In this document: in pieces, positions 23,094-34,500 of the stretch
How the letters are laid out: every line of letters starts with the position of its first letter
Position numbering within the stretch: the first letter of the stretch is position 1
Assembly: GCA_036245805.1 (NCBI GenBank)
Contig: BTRK01000006.1
Location: 21,050,365-21,114,364, forward strand
Origin: Pristionchus mayeri
Lineage: Eukaryota; Nematoda; Chromadorea; Rhabditida; Neodiplogasteridae
Direction of reading: 5' to 3'
DNA length: 64,000 nucleotides
The notes under the pieces: generated by a model
Told to the model about the DNA's origin: nothing
The model's database searches: none
What the model saw: only the letters and a program-made list of their open reading frames with translations
Program-made: the position numbers and the translations under genes

Positions 23094-26000
23094 ATGGCGT
23101 TCCTCCCTTCTGCCCTTTCCATCCACGATCTCGTCTCCATTCTCCATCATTCCATCGTCGACTCCCTCGCCATCGCCTTCAATCTTCTCTTCTCCCTTTC
23201 AGTGCTTCTCAAATCACCGAAGTGAGTTTGAAGTGAGCGATTCCTTCTCTTCAGGCATACTGAATTTAGAATCTCGAGATCACAGATCAATCTTGCAGAT
23301 CCTACAAAGTCTTGCTACTCAATTTTGCGATCGTCGATTTGCTGAGCTCCACGACGATGCTTCTCACCGTACCGCCGTTAGTTATTTAATTAGTATAATA
23401 AATCATTTATAAAATAAAAAGAATAATAATTGCAGAGCATTGCCAGCTCGTCACGTGCTCGCCTGCATCTACGATGGACCTTTCGCTCTCGTCTCAGGTT
23501 GCTGTGGCTTTTTTTTCTTCAAAATAACAGTAATTGATGGAAATACGTTGTTAAAATGGCGTAATCTTAGGCTTCTTCTGTCACTGTCTGTACACGGTGC
23601 TGTTGGCGACTCTCTCACAGTCTCTCTTCCTCATCGCCTGCTCCTTCGCCTATAGACTATTCATACTCGGATTGTCTTCTGGCTAGAGAAATTAATCGTA
23701 TGCTAGGCTACATGATAATTTCTGTGAAAGATACCCTCTTTGGACATTCGATATTTGTGGGAATCTCCTCTCCTCTAGCCCTTCCCCTACTGGCAGATCC
23801 GTTCTCTTCGTCTGTCCACTCGTCTCCATCCCCAATCTGATGATCATCGTGAGTCACCGGGTTGGAAAACTTCAATTCTGGAGATTTCTTCAGTGACTTC
23901 ATGCTCGACGACGAAATTGCGGTGAGGGAGGAACTGAGGGTCGTCAGACCAGAATGCTTCCTGGATGAATACGTCCTTGAAGGTAAGCCCCTCTCCGAGA
24001 TATATTTCAGTCTTCAATGTATTGCTCTTCTTTATTGCACTGACACGATCAATTTATTGCTTTCAAACTCGATCCATTTTTCAAATAGAATTCAAACTAG
24101 TGTAGGTGCTCCTCATTAGCGTCTCTTCTCAGGTCGCACGATCGCAAAACGAGAATTTTGTTGCAAATTCAAAAGCAAGGGTCTGAGAATTTCCGTGATG
24201 TTATTAATGGAAAACATACTTTATCGGAGTTTGAGAGTCGACCATTTCTCACTCTTCTTCCCCGTGTGATCGGTGGAGAGCAAATTGGAAGAGAGAGAGA
24301 GAGTTGAGTAGAGAACAAAGTACAAGGGAGAAGTGTCCATCTCATTGAAACATAATAGATTCCGAAGAAGAACAGATGAGACAAATTTCAATTGGAGATA
24401 TTGAAGACCCTCGAAGGTGAAAACATCTTAGCCAGTACCCCCCCCCCCCCCCCCTTCACCCCTTCCCTAGAATTCTTCCCTAGAAAACAAGTGTTCAGGC
24501 TGTTGACCGTATCTTTTATCAATCGATTGTTCGGTCGATCAATCGATCGCTCGGAAGGTCACAGATTACTTCTTCTTATCCGCCCCGAAGGCATCGCCAC
24601 CGACTGCCGCCAGCGTTTGGTAGTTTGGATCGTGTGTTGCTATAATAATTCGGGTTATGGTAGAGTACTGTGATACTGTGGCATTGGAGGCTAATGGTAC
24701 CGTACCCGCGACGGCAGCCTTGTTGTCGGGAGCCTTTGGTTTGTCCTTTCCTCCTCCGCCTCCCGCAGCAGCCTTCTTGTCCGCCCCGAAGGCGTCCCCA
24801 CCCACGGCTGCCAGCGTTTGGTAATTGGGATCGTGTGTAGCTCAAATGGAAAAGGTATGAGTGGTTACGGTAGCCATGGTTCGAATACGGTAGTGGTATC
24901 TTACCAGCGACAGCGGCCTTGTTGTCAGGTGCTTTGGGGTTCTTGTCTCCTCCTCCCCCTCCTGCAGCCTTCTTGTCGGCGCCGAACGCATCTCCACCCA
25001 CGGCAGCCAAAGTTTGATAATTTGGATCGTGTGTCCCTTTAAAGGAGTGGTTACGGTAGGTGGTAAAGGCTACAGTAACCCACCAGCGACTGCGGCCTTG
25101 TTGTCGGGAGCCTTGACTCCGCCCCCTCCTCCTCCTCCTCCTCCTCCACCGCCAGCAGCCTTCTCGTCGGCACCAAACGCATCACCACCAACGGCAGCCA
25201 AAGTTTGATAATTAGGGTCGTGTGTCCCTTTAAAGAGATGATAGTGAGGTACGGTACCAGACTGGTCCCAACTGCAGCTGGTTACTGTACTAGGATTCAT
25301 GGTACAGTAACCTACAGTGTCAGGTTGAGTCTTCGCTACAGTACCTGCGATTCCGCCCTTCTCGGGTGCCTTCGGTCCTCCTGCAGCGGGAGCAGCTCTC
25401 CCTCCTCCAGCTGCTTTCTTGTCTGCCCCGAAGGCGTCGCCACCCACGGCCGCCAAAGTTTGATAATTCGGGTCGTGTGTCCCTAGGCAGAGCACGGTAG
25501 AGGCACGGTATGGTACCAGATACGGTACCTGCAATGCCTCCCTGGGCAGGTGCCTTGGGTCCACCGGCTGCGGGCGCAGCTGCGCCCCCTCCTCCTGCTG
25601 CCTTCTTGTCGGCACCGAAGGCGTCACCACCGACGGCGGCCAAAGTTTGGTAATTTGGGTAGTGTGTCCCTTCAAGGGATACTGTAGTCGAGGATCCAGT
25701 GGGTTACGGTACCTGCCATTCCTCCAGCGGCGGGTGCCTTGGGTCCTCCGGCTGCGGGTGCCGCTCCTCCTCCTCCTCCAGCTGCCTTATCAGCCCCAAA
25801 CGCGTCACCACCCACGGCGGCCAAAGTTTGATAATTTGGGTCGTGTGTCCCTTTAGAGTATACGGTAGGATGGGTACGGTACCAGTATATAGCTTACCGG
25901 CCATGCCTCCCTGTGCGGGTGCTTTGGGTCCGCCCGCGGCTGCAGGGGCCGCCGCACCTCCGGCCTTGTCGTTGCCGAACACACCCTGTCCATCCTTACA

Positions 26001-27892
26001 GGCTGCCAGCGTCTGGGTACGGAATGGTTAAGCTGGGGCCAGACGGGGTATGGTAAACCTGGTAGTTAGGATCGTGCGTGTCGGCTATGCCTCCGGCTGC
26101 AGGAGCCTTGGGTCCGCCCGGTGCAGCTGGAGCAGCTCCCGGTGCTCCCGCTGGCTTCGCCCCTCCCGCTGCAGCAGCTGAAAGGAGTATGGTAGTCAAT
26201 GGGGACGGATACGATAGTGAGGGTACGGTACCTGGTGATTTGGGTCCTCCGGTAGGGGGTGCACTCTTGGGTACTCCACTCTTGGCACTCTTTCCCTCAT
26301 CATCAGCGCTTTCCTCAGTCTCTCCCTTCTTCTTCTTTCCTCCACAACCAGCCACCACTTGGGCAACCACTGCACCCCCCCCACGAGTGCAGGGAACATT
26401 AACTGAAATGAAGTCAGTTGATGATCGAAGAGACGGGGGATACCGTACCTGCATTATCACGTGGTCCATAATTCAATCGCTCGAGAATTGTCCACACTAT
26501 TTATGATGTCGATGGTAGCGAGCTTAGTGGCACGTGTGACCACCTGGAATACTGTAGAGGGGTTACGGTAGGAAGGAGGGGAGGAGGGGGGAGGTGAGGA
26601 GGGGTAGGGGGAGGGGGTGGGGGAGGGTGGGGAAACGGGGGTCCTCAGGAGTGGAGGATACTCCAGGGGGGGGTGGGAGAATTGGAGAAGGGAGGGGAGG
26701 GAAGGGGAGGAGAGCTCACCTCGGCCACAGCTATCGATGAGTGAAAAAAATGGGAATGAATGGAGAAGGAGAGGAGGAGGACGAGGAGACTGGAGATTGA
26801 GGGGAGGAGGAAGAGTTCAATTGCAAATGAAGGGATAATTGGATTTTGGATTGCCCTCTTTGTTCGTTGTGATTGGCTCATTCAAATCGTTCAATGATCG
26901 ATGGTTTTCGAGGTTTCAATTGTAGTTGTTTGTTTTTGGATCTTTGGACATCCGCAGGCCACACGTGGATCTTCAATGTGTTCACTCTCTTCACTCTGCC
27001 CATCGGGCCGTCCTCATATTCATCATTAGGAAGATGGTGAGTCTGATTAATGAAAAAGCTAGCACCTAATAATGGTGACTACCGAGTAACGAATCAGTTT
27101 ACAATCGTCTAAAGATGATCATTATGGGAAGCTAGGAAACTCGAACGATTTAATTATCTGATGGTTGCGATAGTCTGCGGGTGTGTGAAAACTGAATTGA
27201 CCTCAACTGATCTTTTATATTCTCGGTGCTCACTAAACTCGCTGTGCACACAGCGATGATGAGTGGAAGAACGGCGCAGATGCACAACACTCTCACCAAG
27301 GCAAGTGCATTTTCGAATGAAACACTTTTCACAAAAAATATGGGTGATACGGTATAATAATCCTGCAGATGCTGACCCTCCAATCCGTACTTCCCACCTT
27401 CTTCAGTGGTGCAGTCATCAGCTACGCCTTCTGCCAATTTGACGTCGTCTGTTCCCCCGTCCAAGAACACTTCATCATCTCTCCCCACATTTTCCATCCA
27501 CTCTCGAAGACAGCTAAGGAAAGCGCGGAAAGCGACGAACAAAATGGTTTGCAGCAGCGTTAATAAATAACCACTTACACCCTGCTAATTTATTCTCCAG
27601 ACATATTTATTATGCGAATGGATAAGGGGAATTTGATGCTCCTAATTCCAGTGTGTCTCCTTTATGGTTCTCCTCGCTCCTGCCATCACTTTTTTACTGC
27701 ATGAAACCATACAAGGAGTAAGCTAGAATCAGAACTTTCCTCATTTCACTTTCTTTATCAATACTCTGCTCGAATGAGCTTGTGAAAATAAGTCATCGGG
27801 ATAGCCAAAGCAGAAACCCTAGGTATTGTTTCAGTTTCGTCACGATCCTCGTTCGCTGTAACTTCACCGAGATTCAGAGAAGCAGAGTGTGA
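23094..27892 (+). CDS. Str/Srj-like seven-transmembrane chemoreceptor
   Basis: Exons on the plus strand give, in order, TM1 (23094-23221, IVDSLAIAFNLLFSLSVLL), TM2 (23299 on, SYKVLLLNFAIVDLLSS), an extracellular segment with GPFALVSG (23436-23497), TM3 (23571 on, QSLFLIACSFAYRLFIL), a TM4-like exon, and an intracellular exon DEIAVREELRVVRPE ending at about 23981. After a long intron come MSGRTAQMHNTLTK (near 27262), a TM6 exon (27369 on, MLTLQSVLPTFF) and the tail FVTILVRCNFTEIQRSRV with stop at 27892. The SFAYR motif and the RTxxMHxxL loop are typical of nematode Str-type odorant receptors. Phases around TM4-TM5 do not join cleanly, so it may be a pseudogene. One donor is GC (27303). Confidence 0.62.
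24566..26500 (-). CDS. Exon-repeat protein with eight HDPNYQTLAA units, nested in the receptor intron
   Basis: Minus-strand exons near 26232-26402, 26060-26180, 25910-26018, 25707-25855, 25528-25675, 25348-25485, 25080-25230, 24904-25045, 24705-24842 and 24566-24640 encode a tandem repeat. Each unit reads THDPNYQTLAAVGGDAFGAD, then Lys/Ala/Gly-rich linker and GGPKAPAQGGIAG. The first unit differs (TLAACKDGQGVFGND). The stop TAA follows KKK at 24566. The exon before the repeats has VVAQVVAGCGGKKKKGETEE. Introns repeat too and start GTACCGTA or GTACGGTA. I do not recognise the family. The N-terminus is unclear: frames AEVVTRATKLATIDIINS and ILERLNYGPRDNA look like one segment separated by a one-base shift near 26490. 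Confidence 0.6.
26560..26730. repeat. G-rich low-complexity tract
   Basis: A 170-base tract of GGGGAGG-type repeats on the plus strand (polypyrimidine on the minus strand) lies next to the 5' end of the nested gene. It may be part of that gene's promoter or intron. No coding signal is seen. Confidence 0.5.
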
Positions 27893-27899
27893 GTACTCT

Positions 27900-28540
27900 C
27901 TCAGTATCAATGAGACTCATGAGTTCATTGTAGTGAATCGACGACTACTCACGTGGGAGAGAAACAGACGGACCAGATTGCCACCATCCTATGAGCCAAT
28001 CTTGAAAATTATCTTCATATCCGCCTCCGATCTCAAACATTTCCGTTTCGATGAATAATTGGGACAGCCTTTCATGCAGTGAGCATCGGTTACGATTTAG
28101 AAAATTTTTAAAGAGAATGTGTAGCAGCAACTATGACTAAATTTCCGATGAGGAGCGATCAATACATCAGCATTTATCAATATGACAAGATGCACTCAGA
28201 GAGTCATTCGAATACTGAATACATTGTACACGTACTGTAATCATCGAGAGATTACAAATTGACTCGTATGGGTCGATGGAGGAGAATTCTCATGGTAGAA
28301 GTGGCAAAGAAGCTCATTGGGGGGAGGGGTTCCTGAGGGGAGAAACAACTCTCAATTCGGTCTATGGATGGAAAGTCTGTGGACGTTACTGTTGGCTTTG
28401 CTTAGTTAAGGAGATGTGATACTGTCTTTGGAAGCTGGATAAGATATAAATTATGGCAAAGGTTACTGTAGTTTTAAACGCATGTAAGGTACAGGGACTC
28501 TGAAGGAGGATGGGGGGTTTACTGTAATTCGGTGGGTTGT
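27900..28540. other. Intergenic between converging genes; no gene recognised
   Basis: The plus-strand receptor stops at 27892 and the minus-strand GPCR tail reaches about 28542. The gap holds no supported exon. Confidence 0.4.
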
Positions 28541-28541
28541 A

Positions 28542-31500
28542 TCATAGGGGCGCGATCAGGATTCGTCCGGCGGTCGACTCGCTTCTGACTCTGGTCGACT
28601 TGGCGGGAAGGAGAAGGGCCTGCTCCACTGATCCCACCGAACTCCTGCAATTCATTCCTTTCAATTCTTCGTTTTTAAAGATTTTACCACTACCCCTTTG
28701 CTTGTTTGTATTTTTCTACGTCAACATACATAGAAAGAAGAGAAAGAGGGTAGTGGAACGACTAAATGACCTGGTCTTCGCCCTTGAGGACACGCTGATG
28801 GATGCTCGTGGAGAGGTGATCGAGGGGTTGGATTGTCTTCGACTGCGCATCCTATCGAACTCCGATGAGATCAGATCTGCAACCACGAGCACTTCCGGTC
28901 ACTCCCGGTTCCACTTCCAGTCGCGAAAACACGGCAAAATAAGGAGGGGAATTGAGGCAGGCGGGACATGCTCTACACACAAAAAGCTGAGCAAGCAGGG
29001 AAGCGATTGTTTCGAACAGAACCATTCCATTGAGGGGACACTCACGCAGACCTCATCAGATCTTTCGTCGAGTCGCATTTCTTCGCTGAATTGGACGGAT
29101 TTTCGTGCCTTGCAAGCATTATTTCGACAGAATGAGAACATTGTCACTGTTCAGACAATGCTCTCACTCTGACGATGCAAAGATCTACTATATGCATTTC
29201 TCTCAATGCGAGGGTTGGACTTGCAATAAGCGTTACTTCAAAAGCATTTCAGGACCTAGCTTGCCAGATAAATAAATCCAACCCTCGCGAGAGAAGGGAC
29301 GGACTGTATTCTCTACTGCTTACCGCATGCTGCATCGTCCAATTGGATGAGGTTGAGTTGTCTCGGAAGGGAGGAAGTCCTCCTCTCCCTATTGAAGAGG
29401 GGAGGGGTAGAGGGAGTGGTCGCTCCCGTCAGAGGCCTTCGATCGGTGGACACGAGTAGTACTCTCCTTCCCAGACTGCAGCTGCGGATGTAACTCCTCT
29501 CTGTGTTCGTCGCTGCTGCTGCCACTCCCATGGTCACTGAGAGAAGCGATAGAAGGAGGATTAGACAGAGACACTCCCGTTAGAGAGAGAGCTGCTAGCT
29601 AGTCAGGCAATGGAACACCACTGGGTTGAGTCAGGTCAGGCAGTTGGGTACTCGGATCATTGTAAGATGTACAACTGAATACAAGGTGGATGCGCTGAGG
29701 GATGCGGTAGGTCTTCGATTCTGGCTAGTCTTCGAAAGCATGAACAACGTTTCCATTCGCAGCGAGAAGGTTTCGAGCCATGTCAGATACAGCCATGCCT
29801 ACCATGCTGTAGTCAGCTGAAGCCGGTCGAGAGCTAGAGAGGAGTCGCTGCCGTTCCCTACTTCGAAATGCGCGCTGACTACCGTATCCTGGTTCGATGG
29901 GACATCTTGCTTATCAACGACTCGTCTCCTCGACCGCTACAATTAGTGCACTCACCCATCTTCTTATGGACCTTCTTCTGGGCGAGTTTCATGAGTCGTA
30001 GACGGAAGTGCTTCGACCCCAGACAGAAGACAATGAAGTTAGACGCCTTCCCGCAGATCACCAGGGTACTGTACGAGGGTGATTGGTATCGACCCAGAGT
30101 ATTCGGGACAGTATGATGGTCGTTATTCGATGTTAGATGGTGCAATTATATATCTATAAATGTATTACCTGCACAGCATTGTGACGTTGTAGGAATAGAA
30201 TGGATAGAGGAGGTCGAGCTGGAATGTCATTTTTGCTCACGGTGAATCGAAACATAATTGAAATTCTTTGCTTTCCTCTTCACTCATTGGAAGTGAGAAA
30301 CACATACGGTTCTGCTATTCCTAAGTCGCACCATACCCCCCCCCCCTTCCTTCCCTCCTCTCACCTGGTAGGCAGTCTTTTTGAGATGCCAGAGTGCCGA
30401 TGGTCCATTCGTGAGAGTGAACATGGTGACGATGCACGTCACAGTCATCGTCACTCGGTGTTCTGTCTTCGCGAACGCAGAAGAGTCACGTCTAAATGTA
30501 GAACTCTGTGATTATCCCTGTCTTTCACTTCTGACGTCTCCCAACTTTCCCTCGCTTGCTGTATGATTTCGTTTTACCATTATCCTTTTTGCTCGCCATC
30601 TAAATTCGGGAAAGCTTTTGTTCTCGATTCCAACTCGGGCTCAGCCGTGACGTGCCTTTCCCTTTAGGGAAAAGTGCATGAAGGCTGACAGGTTTTGATG
30701 AAATTCTCTAATGGATTTCTGAGCTCCAAATAGTCTCTTCCTTGCTGTTTTCATGATTCCCGGTGAAAAGGTACGACGAACTTCTCCGAGATGCTGTTGC
30801 CCATCGAACCAAACTGCTGATGACGTTGACTGCAAAATATTATTGTTTTTCCTATTCCAGTACTGTGCTTAGCAAAACAAAGACGAATGTCGTGGAGAAA
30901 TAATCATAAGGAAGACGATACAAAAGGAGGAAAGGACAATTTAGTCTCTCTCCTCATTAGGTAGAGTGAAAGGGTGAGAGAAGTGAGGATGGCTGACCGT
31001 AGTGCGCCGAGGAGCATCACGTTGAGGATGGTGAGAAGGACAATGGGGAAGATGATCATAGAGAGCACGTAGAGAATAGTCGAGTAGTTGATGAACATCC
31101 TGAGAAGAAGGAATATTATTGTAGAGAAGGATAATGGAGTCCATCACGATTCTACCCAGAACCACAAGAAATACTTTAGAGGCAAATTGTTTCTGTAACT
31201 GTGTACATGAGACTATGAATGAATCATACCGGTATCCTTCCGAGTATGGATTCGTCTTGTTTCCGAACCACGATCCGTCGTTGTTGATTGGCATGCAGCG
31301 AGAGTAGAGCTGCGTGTCGTTGCAGTACCATCTGTAGAGAAGAAATTGAGATGTGACTCTATCGAGGTTTGAGAAGGTACATTTGATGTGGCCTGTCCCG
31401 GCTGCCTACCACAACACCTTCCCCAGCTCACCTCACTAGACAGTCGTACTCCACGTGTTGGTAGGCAGTGATGCTGCCCGTGATGGCGATCACTGAGGCG

Positions 31501-34500
31501 AGGAGAGCAGGCATTCGACCACGACCCCATCCACCTCAACATAACTCAATTCTCATGTTACGATAACCAGCTTTTTCTTATTTACACATAATTTTCGTAC
31601 TTCGCCAATGTTTGAAATGCTTGCATCCTAAGCCATTCCCTACAGGCTGTGAGTATTGACCAACTCGTCGTCCCCGTAATAGCCCAGCATACAGCAGAAG
31701 AAAACGCGCAAAGTTTACATCGTCTCTGTCACTTCCTTCTCTTCTCATTGTGATCTCATGCGAATGACTCGTACTAGAGACAGCGAGAGGTGGAGAGGAT
31801 TGCAACTTATGCTCTCTTCCTAGCAATTTTCTCATCTATCCACTCGGCAGCGTGATGAAACTTATAATTAACACCTCCTAGTATGCGGAAGAAAATGTGA
31901 CCGATGACTCGGGAATTTTCTCACGTCAACTGCGAAAAACATTATAGCGGATCAATAAGCTCATTATCATTAACTTCATTTACTAATCTAGTGCATGAAA
32001 ACAATAGAAGCCTATGATTTTGTCTCAAAAGTGTCTCGGAAAATCAAGAGGAGAAGAGGAATACTGTTGCTTACCTCGGACGTAAAGGGGGTTTCGAATG
32101 CCGATGAGTCTATCAGTGCACACGAGGATGACACACCAGATGGCGATGGCAGAACACCAATTGGCCAGAGTGATCAGATGCATCTGCAATTACTCTTATC
32201 TAATTCTATTTCTCTGAATGAATCCATACATCTCATGATCTTATTGGCCTCTACTTCACGTATGTTCTATCACGTATGCCCTAATTCAATTTTGCTTGAT
32301 TCCTTGCAGAAGATATTAGGCTGTTGCATAAGTTCCTTTCTTTTTTCGTGCATGAACATTATAACCTCCACTGTTCTTTGCAATCAACCAATCAACTAAT
32401 GGTTTGTTACAATTGATTGGGGCATGAGTACACTCTATATCGAGCACGATCTTGGCTCGAATATATCAGTGGGCATGGGCCAATTTAGATCGGAAGTCAT
32501 CGTACTAGTATGTTTGATCCGAGTGTTCAACTACTCACAGCTCCGAGGAGAGCAGTGATGGTGCTGAATTTGTCACACTATTCTAAAGCAATATGATGAG
32601 GTATCTCATATGACATATCACGAGAATTGCACCTTAAAGCCCTGCATGAAATATGGGCCGGATAAGATATTCACTCTTTCTGAAAATTACGGATTTCAAA
32701 TTATTTGCCACATAATTCATAGACATCGATGAGAAAGGCTGAATTGTGATGGGTTGTGAAGTACCTTACCGTGCATATATGCAATCATACTTAGGAAAAG
32801 ATTGGTCTATCATTTCACAAGCTGAATTCTTTGAAATAAATATGTCGAGATTCACACGTCGAAATCAACAGATTTGGGTATCCCCTGTTTACCACACGCA
32901 TTTGAATACGGATTTTTTGCACTTAAGAGAACAATCAACTCTTGTCCTAGTACTGGATGATTGCGCAGAATCAGAATGCCACGAATTCTCGGCAACAAGG
33001 GCCCAACTCAAAGTGCTAAAAATCGCCGTTTTCCGATGCAAATTTTCTGAAACGTGCTAGCCACCCAAGATAGTGAGTAGATTCAAAACCATTTCATGGG
33101 TGTAATCCACAATCAAGACCATATCACAGGGTAATCAGAATATCTCGTCTGTCCACGTACTTCAGCAGAATTGTCCAAAAGAAAAAAGAAAGGAACTTAT
33201 GCAACAGCCTTATAACTAAGACCTCGACCCTCCTCCCCTTCCATTCCCCTCGAACACATCTCTGGTGCACCCTTCGTGTTGATGAGGGAGGGCGATAGTA
33301 GCCAGACCTAGTTTAGCCCAAATCTCATTACCCGTAGAGGAGGGGCGATCTCAGGGGAGTGGTGTGACCCCCTCCTTCCTTGTTTGCCTCTTCCTGCGGT
33401 GCAGACTAGACACAGAAGGAGATTCGGACGGATGAAGCAATTGTACTATGTCACGCTTTGCACTTTGCCTGACAGAAATTTCACACAGTGCAATTAGATT
33501 GCTTGATATTGAACGAAATCAGCAATGTGGATCTATGATCTGCCCCTGATAATCAGGAAAATAACAACACTTTATCTTTCTGATCCCTCTATCCTTATGT
33601 AATCTCTCGATCCCATAATGAAGTGTGAGTCCATTTCCTGCTGCATCCCTCTTTGTCTCCTAATTATTCCCTCTATCTCTCTCCAATTTTCAAAAGTGGT
33701 CCTTCTCTCCTCTTCTCTTCATCCAATTCGTCGACCTTTCATAACTGAAGTGGCACGGCTGTCAAACGTGCTCACAAATGCATCGAAACGCATTCACTTG
33801 CAAACAACCAAAGGTTCACCAATTCCCAAATTCGAAAACCGTGTAACGAAATTCGAAGGAGGAAGAAGGGATTCGAGGCGGAAGAGGAGGGATAATATCA
33901 TTTTGACGCTCTGAATGCCGTTCGCTTTTATTGAAAATGTAATGAAAGAAGGGTGGCTGGGACCGACGAGGGAGCACAACGAATCAGGACAGTTTAGTGT
34001 TGACGACTCGCGTACTGTAGGGAATGGAACAACGAGGAAGTTGCCCCCAACAATGGAACCACCACGCGATAACACACTGAGTTTTTATTCATTTTTGAGC
34101 GAGATTATCGGATTCTCCCTCGCTGGTTCTCTTTCAAGCACCTCCTTCAATTCTCCAGAAGAAATTCTAAACACCAGACGCGATTTCGAAGTTCACACAC
34201 CAGATAAATCGCAAAGAACGGCCTTCTGGCATGTGCTTGATCATTGAACTTGTCTGGGAGAATAAACAGCATATTTTCGTGCGAAACCCGCTATTGAAAT
34301 CTCGTGAACCCAATCTAGGGTCTCGTACCTTGGCGTGGCTTGAAGGGATGTTTTTCTCCAATTCTCAGACTGCTACGTTTTCGATTACTCATTTCATAAG
34401 GGAGAATAACCGACCTTGGTGTGGAAGTACAACCATCTGAAGGAGATGTTGAAGGTGAAGACAGAGTAGTTGGCGAGGATATTGGGGAAGAGGAGAGTGA

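Noticed and set aside
28537..29172. A 211-residue plus-strand frame
   Set aside because: The opposite strand carries in-phase cytoplasmic-tail exons of the GPCR with proper splice sites; the plus frame is the shadow of those exons.
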